Below, piece by piece: positions 7,975 to 18,060 of a DNA stretch of 55,780 nt. The DNA comes from Bacteroidota bacterium (lineage in GTDB: Bacteria; Bacteroidota; Bacteroidia; Chitinophagales; Chitinophagaceae). The notes beneath the pieces are model-generated. The model saw only the letters and a program-made list of their open reading frames with translations. It searched no databases and had not been told where the DNA came from. The stretch spans positions 1 to 55,780 of the forward strand of contig JABDGS010000012.1 in the NCBI GenBank assembly GCA_013285915.1. Reading direction: 5' to 3'. The position numbers and the translations under genes were made by a program. Numbering within the stretch: the first letter of the stretch is position 1; each line of letters opens with the position of its first letter.

Positions 7975-8898
7975 TTATCGTAGCAGATCACATGGCTTTA
8001 AACCAGTATGTTTTTTAAATGCAGCAGAAAAATGCGAGATGGAAGAATAGCCAAGCAGGGCAGACACATCTGTAACGCTTAAGCTTTTTTCGTATAAAAG
8101 ATATTTGGCGTGCTCCATGCGCTGCTGCTGGTAAAAATCAAATATAGTTGTGCCGAATATTTCTTTAAAACCCTTCTTTAAGTAACATTCGTTCATAGCC
8201 ACTTTACGGCTAAGTTCTTTAATAGTAATTGGGTCGCCTATATGTTGCAATAAAATTTCTCTTGCCTGGTAAATACGTTCGCGGCCAAATTCATCAGCCA
8301 AAAATTTACATACAAAACCTTCCTCTTTTTCATCTACCAAACACTCAAGGCTGTACAATAAAAGTTCATGCACCTTGGCATTGGTAAAAATATTTTCCAT
8401 AGCACCCGTATAGCTATGGTTAAGCAGGGCGTCAAGCGCAATACGTTTGCGGCTGCAAACCGGGAATATTTTTGTAAACGAGTTTGGATGTTTAAATGCC
8501 AGCACTTCATCTTTTCGGTTGCTGAGTTTAACATTATGCACAAACTGGTGCAGGAAGGTGGACGAGAAATGAAAAGAAAAAACATCTACGGTATCATGTT
8601 TGCCGCTGCAATTTTTTGTAGGCTGCTCACTGCATTGTGAACAGCTTTTTTCAAAACAATATTTATTGCCGCCTATGCAAAACCTCAGCTCTAAAAAATT
8701 TTCACCTGCATTTTGGTCGTTGTAGTGGTATACCATCATGCCTGTATCGTCGCTTGACCATGTTTGTTGGGGATAATAACGCCGTACTACATATTGTATT
8801 GAGCCTGGTATGTGTTGCTCCTTCATGTGCAACAAATTCATCGTTGGTTCAATTGTATTACGGTGCGAAACTTTTAATATGTCTAATACCTGCAACAT
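7975..8898 (-). CDS. AraC-family transcriptional regulator
   Basis: A 307-residue regulator. The C-terminal ~100 residues hold two helix-turn-helix units of the AraC/XylS DNA-binding domain (ITIKELSRKVAMNECYLKKG, then VTDVSALLGYSSISHFSAAF, ending KKHTGLKPCDLLR). The N-terminal ~190 residues are an unassigned sensory domain. It contains a Cys cluster (CFEKSCSQCSEQPTKNCSG), four cysteines in about 17 residues, which could bind metal or act in redox sensing; this is inference. The start has a good near-leaderless promoter. The target is unknown: the nearest upstream gene, divergent, is the GH20 gene 248 bases away. Confidence 0.85.
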   Translation of the reverse strand: MLQVLDILKVSHRNTIEPTMNLLHMKEQHIPGSIQYVVRRYYPQQTWSSDDTGMMVYHYNDQNAGENFLELRFCIGGNKYCFEKSCSQCSEQPTKNCSGKHDTVDVFSFHFSSTFLHQFVHNVKLSNRKDEVLAFKHPNSFTKIFPVCSRKRIALDALLNHSYTGAMENIFTNAKVHELLLYSLECLVDEKEEGFVCKFLADEFGRERIYQAREILLQHIGDPITIKELSRKVAMNECYLKKGFKEIFGTTIFDFYQQQRMEHAKYLLYEKSLSVTDVSALLGYSSISHFSAAFKKHTGLKPCDLLR

Positions 8899-8908
8899 TT
8901 TGGAAAAG

Positions 8909-8939
8909 CAAAATTAATGTATCTACATGTAATTGCAAT
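8909..8939 (-). promoter_or_regulatory. Promoter of the AraC-family gene, near-leaderless
   Basis: On the minus strand ATTG, then 19 bases, then TAATTTTG (perfect TAnnTTTG; plus coordinates 8909-8916). The -7 box ends 11 bases before the ATG, so the leader would be only about 4-6 bases. Confidence 0.5.
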
Positions 8940-8968
8940 ACGCTATAGTGTCACGAAAGTGTCAATTT

Positions 8969-9006
8969 GATTGCAGATTGGCCGATCGCAGATTGGCGAT
9001 TGGATT
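8969..9006. repeat. GATTGCAGATTGG-type intergenic repeat, copy A
   Basis: A degenerate, internally repeated segment (GATTGCAGATTGG, then GATCGCAGATTGGCGATTGG) in the gap between the AraC and GH20 genes. A related segment lies at 34503-34537. It is followed by a second doublet, TGTCTCACGTTTG / CGTCTCACGTTTC (about 9033-9060). No coding potential. Confidence 0.5.
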
Positions 9007-9166
9007 ATAGCGAATATTCCTGCATTTGTTTATTGTCTCACGTTTGTCGTCTCACGTTTCCCGATTGACGTTCTACTTTAGGTTCTTAAATTGTTAGTAT
9101 TGGTAAATCATCTAAAATCTATATCTTATCGCCCATTATTAACCATTGTTAAGTCATAACTGCTAT

Positions 9167-11079
9167 ATGAAAAAGCTTTGCCTGCTAGTTTTGTCTGCCA
9201 TTAGTTATATACTTTGTTTTAGCCAGGATAGTATCGCTATTATACCGCAGCCAGTTAAACTGATAAAAAATGCGGGGGTGTTTACGCTGCCTGCATCTAT
9301 TGGTATTTGGGCAGGGCCTTCACCTTATTTAAAGCCAACAGTAAACATGCTAACAAGCAAGCTTACTGCAGCAACGGGCTACGGTACCCACATCGTAACC
9401 GCAAAGCTTGTTAAGGTAAGTATTGGACTACTTACCAATGAAACCCCGGATAATGCTTTGGGCGATGAAGGTTACCATCTAACCGTTACACCCAAAGGTG
9501 TTACTATACGTGCCAACACGCCTGCTGGTATATTTTATGGGGTGCAAACCATGCTGCAATTATTACCGCCGCAAATTGAAAGCAAAACAATTGTACATAA
9601 TGTTAAGTGGCAACTGCCTTGCGTTGATATTACTGATTACCCCCGCTTTGTATGGCGGGGATTGATGCTTGATGTTTCCCGCCACTTTTTTACCAAGCAA
9701 CAGGTAAAGGATTTTATTGACCAAATGGTTAAATACAAGTACAACATACTGCACATGCACTTAACAGACGACCAGGGCTGGCGTATTGAAATTATGGCCT
9801 GCCAAAACTCACTTCAGTTGGATCGCTGCGCGTGCATAAGGAAGGATATTTTGGGAGCTTTTCTATACCAACGCCTGATGAACCGCGCACAGACGGGGGC
9901 TTTTATACACAGGAAGATATGAAAGAACTGATACAGTATGCCAAAGACAGGTTTGTAAATATTTTGCCCGAGATTGATGTACCAGCGCACAGCTTAGCGG
10001 CCGTTGCATCCTACCCTGAATTATCATGTACACCGGGTGCGGATAAATATGTAGTAAGCTCAGGCGAGAGCCGCCGCAGGCGCGATACTACGCAACCGGT
10101 AATTCCGCCTGTTGATAATACTTTATGCCCTGCCAACGAAAAAGTGTATGAGTTTTTAGATAAGGTTTTTGGCGAGATAGCTCAACTGTTTCCTTTTGAG
10201 TATATACACATGGGCGGGGATGAAGCCAATAAAAAGTTTTGGGGCGAAAGCGATGCAGTAAAAGCTTTAATGCAAAAAGAAGGCCTGAAAACCCTTGATG
10301 AAGTGCAAAGCTATTTTGTGAAACGGGTAGAGAAAATAGTTGAATCGAAAGGAAAGAAGCTGATGGGGTGGGATGAGATACTGGAAGGGGGCCTTGCACC
10401 CGATGCAGCTGTTATGAGCTGGCGCAGCATGGAAGGCGGCGTAACTGCAAGCCACATGCACCACGACGTTGTGATGAGTCCCGTGCAATACGCTTATCTT
10501 GACTATATGCAGGCCGACCAAATTATTGAACCGCGGGTATATGCAACCCTGCGCTTAAAAAAGGCCTACGAGTTTGACCCTTGCCCAGACAGCCTTGACC
10601 CCAAATATATTAAAGGTGGCCAGGCCAATATTTGGACTGAGCAGATGTTTAATGTGCGCCATTTAGAATACATGACGTGGCCGCGTGCGCTGGCTATTGC
10701 TGAATGTGTCTGGAGCCCTGTTGCGGTAAAGAATTGGGACAATTTTGAAACCCGTGTGGAACAGCAATTTCCCCGTTTTGATGAAGCTGAAGTCAAATAC
10801 GCCCGCGCAATATTCGACCCATCATTTGACGTTAAGAAAGACGCAGACGGCAAGTTGCAAATAACACTCACTAATGAAGTGGACGGGCTTGATATTTATT
10901 ACAGCTTTGACAACTCCTTCCCCGACAATTTCTATCCCAAATATTATACCACGCCATTAACACCGCCAAAAGATGCGGTAATGCTAAAGGTAGTTACCTA
11001 TCGCGGCAAACAACAGGTAGGGCGTATTATCGCCATGCCGATTGATGAGCTGCAAAAAAGGGCGGACAGGAAGAGGTAG
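9167..11079 (+). pseudogene. GH20 beta-N-acetylhexosaminidase, frameshifted
   Basis: Two overlapping frames together encode one complete GH20 enzyme that removes terminal N-acetylglucosamine or N-acetylgalactosamine from glycans. Frame one starts at the ATG at 9167 (signal peptide MKKLCLLVLSAISYILCFSQ) and runs through the GH20b domain and the barrel start (WRGLMLDVSRHFF, HLTDDQGWRIEI) before losing homology near 9794. Frame two takes up as LPKLTSVGSLRVHKEG from about 9799, carries the catalytic pair in MGGDEANKKFW and ends with a C-terminal domain at 11079. The shift equals one missing base near 9793-9798. All active-site parts are present, so this is either a recent lesion or a one-base sequencing/assembly error. 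Confidence 0.85.
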
Positions 11080-11231
11080 GTTGTAAGCTTTAGGCCGTAA
11101 GCTACAAGCTGTAAGCCATAAGCAAAAACCATCCACCAAAATTCTTCCCCCAAGCTTTTCGTTAGACCGCAAACATTTTGAAGACCCTCATTTTTTTGCA
11201 TTGCTTATAGCCTGCAGCCTAAAGCTTGCAG
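11080..11231. repeat. Inverted pair of AAGCTTTAGGC-type repeats
   Basis: The gap between two convergent genes holds TAAGCTTTAGGCCGTAAGCT... (about 11083-11123) and, about 80 bases on, a near inverted copy GCTTATAGCCTGCAGCCTAA... (about 11203-11231). They could pair as a long imperfect hairpin. A third related copy lies at 34591-34624, so this is a dispersed intergenic repeat. Confidence 0.5.
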
Positions 11232-11237
11232 CGACCT

Positions 11238-13628
11238 TTACTCCGTCCTCAAACTTTTCACCGGGTTTGCTAATGCGGCTTTTATCGCCTGGAAGCTTAT
11301 GGCGCCAAAGGCTATTAACAAAGATGCCACCCCTGCTAAAGCAAATATTTGCCAGCCAATATTTGTGTGGTAAGCAAAACCGTTCAACCACATATTCATA
11401 ACATACCATCCCAACGGCGATGCAATTATAAATGCCAGCACTACCAGTTTTATAAAATCAACTGACAGCAGGCTTATTATGCCTGTTACGCTTGCACCTA
11501 ATACTTTGCGTACGCCAATTTCTTTTGTGCGCTGTATGGTACTGTAAGATGCAAGGCCTAATAAACCCAGGCACGAAATAAAAATGGCCAATACTGCAAA
11601 GTTTAAAAACAGGTTGCCAAACTTTTCTTCGCTCTGGTATTGCTGGTTAAACATTTCATCAAGAAATGTATATTCAAAAGGCCTGTTGGGTATTGTTTTG
11701 TTCCAGGTGTTTTCAATGGCAGCTATAGTTTCGGGCAGCTTTCCTGCTGCTACTTTTACTGAAATGGTTGCCCAACCCCATGTTTCAATACGCATAACCA
11801 TTGGTGTAATGGCCTGCTGCAGGCCTTTATAATGAAAATCCTTTACTACACCTATAAATGTGCCTTTCCTTCCCCATTGGTCAAACTTTCTGCCTACAGC
11901 TTCCTGCGGTGTTGCATAACCCAGCATCTTCGAGGTGCTTTCGTTAATAATCATGGCTGTACCTGTATCGGTTTTATAATCTCTTGAAAAACCACGGCCC
12001 GCCAAAATTTTTAACCCGTACTGGTTTATATAATCAAAGTCAACGAAATTTATATCAATATTTGTTTTTTGCATTTCGCCTGCTTTATTCTGCAGTTGCG
12101 AATAGCCAGAGCTAAAATCTTTATTGCCAGGTACGGCAGATGAATAGGTGCTTGATAAAACACCCGGCACTGCTGACAGCGATTGCTTGAATACATCTTT
12201 GTTTTTATCAAAATTTGTATTGATGATCATTTCCTGTTCCTTCGCAAACCCAAGGTTTTGGTTACGCATATAGCTAAGCTGCGTGTATACTACAATGGTG
12301 CCCACTATTAAAACTATTGAAACTATAAACTGAAAAACCACCAGACCCTTACGCAACAGTAAACCACGCATACCTGTTGTAAACCGCCCCTTTAAAACAA
12401 CAACAGGTTTAAACGAAGAAAGCACCAGTGAAGGATAAAAACCTGCGACAATACCGATGGTTAATGAGAGTAAAAACAATACAACAACATTAACCGGGTT
12501 GCTGAATATACCCGTACTTACTATTTTACCGGCAAGCTGGTTAAACAGCGGTATAAATAACATGCATAAAACAATAGTAAGTATAAACGCCAGCAGGCAT
12601 ATAATTACTGACTCGCCAATAAATTGCCTTGCCAACTGAAATCTTGCCGCACCAACTACTTTGCGTATGCCAATCTCTTTGGCACGCTCAGCGCTGCGCG
12701 CCGTGGTTAGGTTAATAAAGTTAATGCACGCTATAAGCAATATAAAAATAGCTACTATTGAAAAAATGTACACGTTATTAATGTTACCAGTTACAAAACA
12801 ATCCCGTTTTGACTTTAGATAAACATCCCGCAGCGGTTCAAGGCTTAATGTTTCAAACATTTGCAGCCTCCTGCTTAATGCACCACGGTGAAACTCCATA
12901 AACGCTGTAAATTTTTTCTCAAGCGCTTGCGCATCTGCATGTGGTTTTAATAATAGATAAGTATAGTAATTATGGTTTGTCCATTCGCTGTCGGTGCTGT
13001 TATTGCCGTATACTAATTTGCTTGACGACATGCTTACCAGCATATCTGCCTGTATTTGCGAGTTGCCTGGTATATCCTTCATTACGCCCGTGATAGTGGC
13101 GTTAATGGCGGCGCCGGTGAGCAACACCTGTTGGCCGAGAGGATCAGTATTGCCAAAATATTTTTTTGCTGCAGACTGAGATATTACCACACTCATTGGC
13201 TGCACCAGTGCAGTGTTTGGATTACCTTCTACCAGCGGAAAATCGAATACTTTAAAGAGTGTTGAATCAGCCAGAACGCACCTTTTTTCCTGGAAACGCA
13301 CATCGCCTTTCTTCACCAAAAAGCCGTCCTGCGGGGTTATTCTTACAGCTTCCTCAATTTCCGGGAATTCTTTTTTAGTATTAACGGCAATTGGGCCAGT
13401 GGTCATCCCTTCCTTTATCAGTTCACTCTGTGTTTTTACATCCGTAACAATGCGGTAAATGCGGTCTGCCTTTGTATTAAAGTTGTCGTAGCTTTTTTCA
13501 AAACTTACATACAAAAACATCAGGAAACAGGCCGTCATACCAACCGCCAAACCCATAATATTGATGAATGAGAACACCTTATGCCTGAGCAGGTTTCTTA
13601 CAGCTATTTTAATATAGTTTTTAAACAT
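11238..13628 (-). CDS. MacB/FtsX-type ABC transporter permease
   Basis: A 796-residue membrane protein with duplicated architecture. It has an N-terminal membrane segment (about 20-42), a periplasmic MacB_PCD domain, an FtsX domain with three membrane segments (about 290-410, including TTARSAERAKEIGIRKVVGA), a second periplasmic domain, and a second FtsX domain (about 675-785, including STIQRTKEIGVRKVLGAS). Proteins of this kind work with an ABC ATPase in mechanotransmission-type export of lipoproteins, peptides or drugs. No ATPase gene is adjacent, which is usual for the many orphan copies in Chitinophagaceae. Substrate unknown. Confidence 0.9.
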   Translation of the reverse strand: MFKNYIKIAVRNLLRHKVFSFINIMGLAVGMTACFLMFLYVSFEKSYDNFNTKADRIYRIVTDVKTQSELIKEGMTTGPIAVNTKKEFPEIEEAVRITPQDGFLVKKGDVRFQEKRCVLADSTLFKVFDFPLVEGNPNTALVQPMSVVISQSAAKKYFGNTDPLGQQVLLTGAAINATITGVMKDIPGNSQIQADMLVSMSSSKLVYGNNSTDSEWTNHNYYTYLLLKPHADAQALEKKFTAFMEFHRGALSRRLQMFETLSLEPLRDVYLKSKRDCFVTGNINNVYIFSIVAIFILLIACINFINLTTARSAERAKEIGIRKVVGAARFQLARQFIGESVIICLLAFILTIVLCMLFIPLFNQLAGKIVSTGIFSNPVNVVVLFLLSLTIGIVAGFYPSLVLSSFKPVVVLKGRFTTGMRGLLLRKGLVVFQFIVSIVLIVGTIVVYTQLSYMRNQNLGFAKEQEMIINTNFDKNKDVFKQSLSAVPGVLSSTYSSAVPGNKDFSSGYSQLQNKAGEMQKTNIDINFVDFDYINQYGLKILAGRGFSRDYKTDTGTAMIINESTSKMLGYATPQEAVGRKFDQWGRKGTFIGVVKDFHYKGLQQAITPMVMRIETWGWATISVKVAAGKLPETIAAIENTWNKTIPNRPFEYTFLDEMFNQQYQSEEKFGNLFLNFAVLAIFISCLGLLGLASYSTIQRTKEIGVRKVLGASVTGIISLLSVDFIKLVVLAFIIASPLGWYVMNMWLNGFAYHTNIGWQIFALAGVASLLIAFGAISFQAIKAALANPVKSLRTE

Positions 13629-13838
13629 AGCAGCGAATGGTTAATGTTATTAATGATTTACCCCATTTGCTGCCAAGAAAATGCCATAATTGTATTACGC
13701 TGGTTATCAATTTTTTAAGTAAATCTAATTGTGTTGTATTGCACGCTTTCGATACAAAGGGTGCACGCTTATAGCAGTCAGGCCATTTCATGGGCAGATA
13801 ATGGTAAGTGAACTGCGCCCGGGCAGTAGAAAAATGTA

Positions 13839-15491
13839 TTACAAGTTCGGGCTGTTAAAACCCAGGTTCTTCATACCCGTTTTAATCTCCGGGCAACTCA
13901 TAAAAAGTCTCCAAAGGAGGTTGCTTCTGTAGTTCTCAATCATTACAATTTCAGGGCCCTGGTCAATAGCAAGGTAGGATGATGCAAACCAAATATTGCT
14001 AAGGTTAAAAGCATCGGTAAAGCCGTATTGCCCCCAAATTTTATCGCCAAGTTTGTAATAAAAAAACCTAAGTGCCTGCATAGACTGTGCTGGCGCATAA
14101 GGTAATGATGATATTGCCGCCGTGGATGCAATATACCCGCCATCGTTAGTGGGCGAGCTGGCTGTATAGCCACCATCAATATCACTGGCTGTTAACCCCC
14201 AGCAAACATTGCTGTAGCCCTGGTAGCCATGCGGGTTTGCCACACAGTAGCTATAATTAATTTTTGTATGTGCAGTATTCTGCGTCCAGTAGTCTGCGTA
14301 GGCATCTGTTAAGCTGTGCGGGTTAATACCGAGGAACGAATAGTGCGCAAAGAATAGCGGGCCCCCAAAATCTGGTCCAAGGGGAAGCGTAATACCGTAA
14401 AATGCTTTGCCATTTTTCATACCGCCGTTTTTCGCCCAGCCGTTGTCATAAACAGTTTTAGAAATGCTGCTTGTATTTGACGATGCAGCCAGCACATAAG
14501 TTATTAACGCCTCATCCCATCCATTTACTTGTACGTTTACAACAAAGCCCTGGTCGGGGCTCCAGTTCCAATACAAAACGTTTTGATTATTGTTGCGGTA
14601 CCAGTTCCAGTCTACAGCGTCCCATAATTTATTTATGTCAGTGCGTAATATTGTTTCATCAGTTGCTGATCCGCTAAAGTATTGCCTTGCGCATAAAAGG
14701 CCTTCCATCATGTATGATGTTTCAACAATATCACCGCCGTCATCCTGTGCGCTAAATGGCACGGTTGCACCGGTTGCGCCGTTTATCCAGTGCGAAAAAG
14801 CCCCGTGGTATGCAGTACATTTTGTACTTAAAAAATTTACAATGGTAGTAATGCGGCTTAATGCATCAGCACGGGAAATGAAATGCCGTTCCGCGGCTAC
14901 AAGCATAGCCATTATGCCAAAACCGCTGCCGCCTGTTGTAACAACGTCGCCACTGCTGTTTCTTTCTCTTGCCATCCCGCTGACAGGATGGCCAAAATCC
15001 CAGAAATATTTAAACGTTTGCTGCTCAACAAGCGTAAGTAAGGCGCTGTCCGAAATTTGCGGGAATTTGTCAGTTGAATCAATCCCCGTTGTAAGATTTA
15101 TTGATACCGGGTTAACTAATTTGCCCCCATCTGAAGATTGCAAAGCCGAAGAAACATTTATAACATATTTATTAAGGCCCTTGAGCGCAGCGGTAGGCTG
15201 CAATAGGGCAACCGTGTTATTACTTTGTAATGTTGCGGTATAACTAACAGTACTGCCTCCGTTATCAGTAAATGAAATTTTTCCATTCACTTCAGCGGCA
15301 GTTACAGGTGCAGTAAACGAAAATTTTATTACCGGTTTTGTAGTAACTCCTTTATACGTAAGGCCATTGTAAGCGCCATCAACAGTAAAGCTTAGGCTAT
15401 ACGATGCCGGTGCAGCCGCGTTGCCGCCGTTTTTACTGCAGGATGTAACTGCCAGCACACAAAAAACCACTATAATATTTTTTACTTGCAT
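13839..15491 (-). CDS. GH144-type beta-1,2-glucanase (glycoamylase-like domain), lipoprotein
   Basis: A 550-residue lipoprotein (lipobox AVTSC, Cys18). After an Ig-like N-terminal region (about 30-135) comes an alpha/alpha-barrel glycoamylase-like domain (about 150-540), starting LVEQQTFKYFWDFGHP and with DDGGDIVETSYMMEG and the GPDFGGPLFFAHYSFLG stretch. Members of this family in Chitinophaga (GH144) are endo-beta-1,2-glucanases. It is the last gene of a SusC/SusD locus, so it probably cuts the glucan at the cell surface or in the periplasm. A hairpin between it and the LamG gene may lower or uncouple its expression. Substrate is inferred from family; other glycoamylase-domain enzymes differ. 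Confidence 0.8.
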   Translation of the reverse strand: MQVKNIIVVFCVLAVTSCSKNGGNAAAPASYSLSFTVDGAYNGLTYKGVTTKPVIKFSFTAPVTAAEVNGKISFTDNGGSTVSYTATLQSNNTVALLQPTAALKGLNKYVINVSSALQSSDGGKLVNPVSINLTTGIDSTDKFPQISDSALLTLVEQQTFKYFWDFGHPVSGMARERNSSGDVVTTGGSGFGIMAMLVAAERHFISRADALSRITTIVNFLSTKCTAYHGAFSHWINGATGATVPFSAQDDGGDIVETSYMMEGLLCARQYFSGSATDETILRTDINKLWDAVDWNWYRNNNQNVLYWNWSPDQGFVVNVQVNGWDEALITYVLAASSNTSSISKTVYDNGWAKNGGMKNGKAFYGITLPLGPDFGGPLFFAHYSFLGINPHSLTDAYADYWTQNTAHTKINYSYCVANPHGYQGYSNVCWGLTASDIDGGYTASSPTNDGGYIASTAAISSLPYAPAQSMQALRFFYYKLGDKIWGQYGFTDAFNLSNIWFASSYLAIDQGPEIVMIENYRSNLLWRLFMSCPEIKTGMKNLGFNSPNL

Positions 15492-15515
15492 AAGTATAAG
15501 ACTATTGCTTTAAGA

Positions 15516-15551
15516 GTAAAGCCAAAACTGTCTGTACAATTTTGGCTTTAC
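15516..15551 (-). terminator. Hairpin between LamG and GH144 genes
   Basis: A perfect 12-bp stem (GTAAAGCCAAAA / TTTTGGCTTTAC) with a 12-base loop lies inside the locus, after the LamG gene and before GH144. It has no strong T run, so it may act as a partial terminator or an mRNA-end stabiliser. Confidence 0.55.
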
Positions 15552-15576
15552 TTATTGTAGCAAATTAAGCGCCGCT

Positions 15577-16491
15577 TTATTTGCCTGCGGCTCCCAATTC
15601 GTATAGTGCCTTAATATCTGCCGCACCTAAAACGGTGTTATATATCCTTATTTCGTCAATACTGCCAACCATTGGCACCGTCCACGTATCAGATGAAACC
15701 TGCTTCCCGGGAATATTATTGTACCAACCACCTATTATCACTTCGTTGGGTACAGTATTCTTGAAAAAAGCTGTGCCGCGCTGCTGGTATGACGTTGTGC
15801 CTATTCTTTGCCCGTTGGCATATACCTGGAATGTAACTGATGCCGAATCAAAAGTGATCATAAGGTTTACCCATTTGTTAGCCCCGATGGTTGGCGACTT
15901 ATAAGTATTAGGGCCGTCAGGGTTCCAGTTTGCATTTAGATTATCCTGTGTGCCGCCGTTAACATCCGCGTAATCAGGATGTACTACCAGGTCTGACGTA
16001 TCGGACGCTGGATGTTGCCCGGTTTCAAGCAAAAAATTAATATTGCCCCAAAACTGCCCCGGCCTTGCCAGCGTAAAAGTTAGCGTTGGGGTTGAGCCGT
16101 TATTTAAAATTTGTACCCATTCGCTTACCGTAAAGCTTGTAAATGATGGTGACGCAAGGGCAGGGATTTGGGTTGGGTAATACAGGTACCCATTGTTTAG
16201 TTTAAGCCCTTTTCCGCGTACCCCATTGTCAATATAGGAGTCGTTTGACTTAACCGTAGGCGCTATGCCCGAAAAGCTTTCTGCTTCTGTTCCGTTAAAG
16301 CTCCAGTAAGCAATCAGGTGGTCAGGGGCTATTTCTCCCGAACTGTCAAAACCCTCTATCTTACCACTAAAATCGCCGGGCGAAACCGATGGCAAATTAT
16401 TGGGATTATCTTTTGAACAAGATACCAGCACACAGGATATAATTACCGCTGCTGGTAATATGCGCAGCATGCTTTTATATTGAATCTTCAT
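15577..16491 (-). CDS. LamG-like jellyroll lipoprotein, SusE/F-position glycan binder
   Basis: A 304-residue lipoprotein (lipobox VLVSC, Cys25). From about 58 to 300 it is a concanavalin-like LamG domain: LIAYWSFNGTEAES at the start, GKGLKLNNGYLYYP, a central NKWVNLMITFDSASVTFQVY and the typical end GSIDEIRIYNTVLGAADIKALY. It sits directly after susD (28-base gap) and before the GH144 gene, the place where surface glycan-binding proteins (SusE/F type) are found. It probably holds polysaccharide at the cell surface. No catalytic motif seen. Confidence 0.8.
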   Translation of the reverse strand: MKIQYKSMLRILPAAVIISCVLVSCSKDNPNNLPSVSPGDFSGKIEGFDSSGEIAPDHLIAYWSFNGTEAESFSGIAPTVKSNDSYIDNGVRGKGLKLNNGYLYYPTQIPALASPSFTSFTVSEWVQILNNGSTPTLTFTLARPGQFWGNINFLLETGQHPASDTSDLVVHPDYADVNGGTQDNLNANWNPDGPNTYKSPTIGANKWVNLMITFDSASVTFQVYANGQRIGTTSYQQRGTAFFKNTVPNEVIIGGWYNNIPGKQVSSDTWTVPMVGSIDEIRIYNTVLGAADIKALYELGAAGK

Positions 16492-16519
16492 ACACTATTT
16501 TTTAACTATGTTAAGTAAA

Positions 16520-18037
16520 TTAATAACCTGGGTTTTGATGTAAAACCCCCTTTGATAAATCAATTTGTGCCTGTGGTATAGGTAATAGCCTGTCCCTGCT
16601 GTCAAGATAATTTGGCCTGTTTGCGGCATGCAATGCACTTGTTGCAAGGCCCCAGCGCACCAGGTCAAAAAACCTGTCATGTTCCATGGCCAGTTCAATC
16701 CTGCGTTCGTGCTGTATGGCTGCGCGTAATTGGCCCTGGTCGGTAGTTACCACCGGTGGCAATATGGTATTATTGCCATTACGTGCCCGTGTCCTTACCC
16801 ATTCCAATTTTTCCAGCGCCTCAGTTGAATTGTTCAATTCATTGGCAGCTTCTGCATACATCAACACAACGTCTGCATATCTTAGTACCCTTATATTCAT
16901 CCACCAGCCAAACTGGTCACCAACAGTATTGCGTACCGCTGGATTGGTATAAACCTTTTTGTTATACATAGGATTGGGTTCAGAAGGAAACACTTCTCCA
17001 TATTCCGTAGGCGTTGGACTTGGACAAACAAGCACAGTAGCATCTTTCCGGGGATCACCCGTTTCGTATGCCGCAACCAGGGTAGCCGAAGGCACGTTAA
17101 AGCCCCAACCAAGGTTATTCCAGTCAACTCCCCTTACACCCTGCACATTTGCATACTGGCAACCATAAGAATCTTCTTTATGGTTAGCGTCTGCATAAGC
17201 CTGTATTTCAAATACCGACTCACTGGAGTTTTCGCCATCTTCAGTAAATATTTTATTATATGGGGTGTTAAGGTCGTACACGCCTGAATTAATAACTGTT
17301 AAAGCAGAGGCCATGGCTGCGGACCATTTTCCTTCGGTCAGGTATACTTTTGCAAGCATTCCGTTTGCTGAACCACTTGTAGAACGGCCTATAAATTGTG
17401 AAGGCCATTTTGCGGGCAGGTTAGCCGCAGCAAACATTAAGTCCTGTTCAATAAATGCATAAATGGTGTTTGCATCACTCTGTGCAACGTTTGAGCCTGA
17501 TACAGTAACAACTGAATCAACCAGGGGAATATTGCCAAAAAGCCTTACCAGCATAAAATAGCTGTAGCCCCTTATAAATCTTGCCTCTGCGTTAGCGGAA
17601 AGCCTTGTTGCCTGCGCAGTATTTGAGCTATCTGTGCCTACCTGGTTTAAAATAATATTGCACTTGTTTATTACAGAATAGTAGCCCGTCCACAGATCAT
17701 TTGCAAGCCCCGTAGTTGGAGTAACGGGGAAGTTATCCATGGCAACCTGGTCGGGAGCATCTGCTGGTGTGCTTCCTTTATCAGCGTCATCACTTCTTAT
17801 ACTTACAGCACCAACAAAGCCAAATACAGATGTTTGGTAAGTACGCAGTTCAGCATACGCTGCATAAATGTACTGGTCATACGGGCCGCCGCCGGAAGGA
17901 TAAGGATAGTTATTGGCCGTATACTGCCCAAGGGGCTGCCTGTCAAGAAAGCCTTTTTTACAACCTGGCAAAAAAGCCGCAAACAGCAGTGCAAAAAATG
18001 CCAGTGTTACCGCTTTATAATTATTTAAATGTTGCAT
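16520..18037 (-). CDS. SusD/RagB-family outer-membrane glycan-binding lipoprotein
   Basis: A 505-residue lipoprotein (lipobox FLPGC, Cys26). It has the SusD N-terminal start GFLDRQPLGQYT, TPR-like helices, and the C-terminal signatures VRTRARNG, RAAIQHERRIELAMEHDRFFDLVRWG and LLPIPQAQIDLS. SusD proteins form the lid of the SusC channel and bind oligosaccharides before import. It follows susC by 23 bases, so the two are co-transcribed. Sequence alone does not give glycan specificity; the adjoining GH144 gene suggests beta-1,2-linked glucan. Confidence 0.93.
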   Translation of the reverse strand: MQHLNNYKAVTLAFFALLFAAFLPGCKKGFLDRQPLGQYTANNYPYPSGGGPYDQYIYAAYAELRTYQTSVFGFVGAVSIRSDDADKGSTPADAPDQVAMDNFPVTPTTGLANDLWTGYYSVINKCNIILNQVGTDSSNTAQATRLSANAEARFIRGYSYFMLVRLFGNIPLVDSVVTVSGSNVAQSDANTIYAFIEQDLMFAAANLPAKWPSQFIGRSTSGSANGMLAKVYLTEGKWSAAMASALTVINSGVYDLNTPYNKIFTEDGENSSESVFEIQAYADANHKEDSYGCQYANVQGVRGVDWNNLGWGFNVPSATLVAAYETGDPRKDATVLVCPSPTPTEYGEVFPSEPNPMYNKKVYTNPAVRNTVGDQFGWWMNIRVLRYADVVLMYAEAANELNNSTEALEKLEWVRTRARNGNNTILPPVVTTDQGQLRAAIQHERRIELAMEHDRFFDLVRWGLATSALHAANRPNYLDSRDRLLPIPQAQIDLSKGVLHQNPGY

Positions 18038-18060
18038 ACAATAAAAAAATTTTAATTAAA

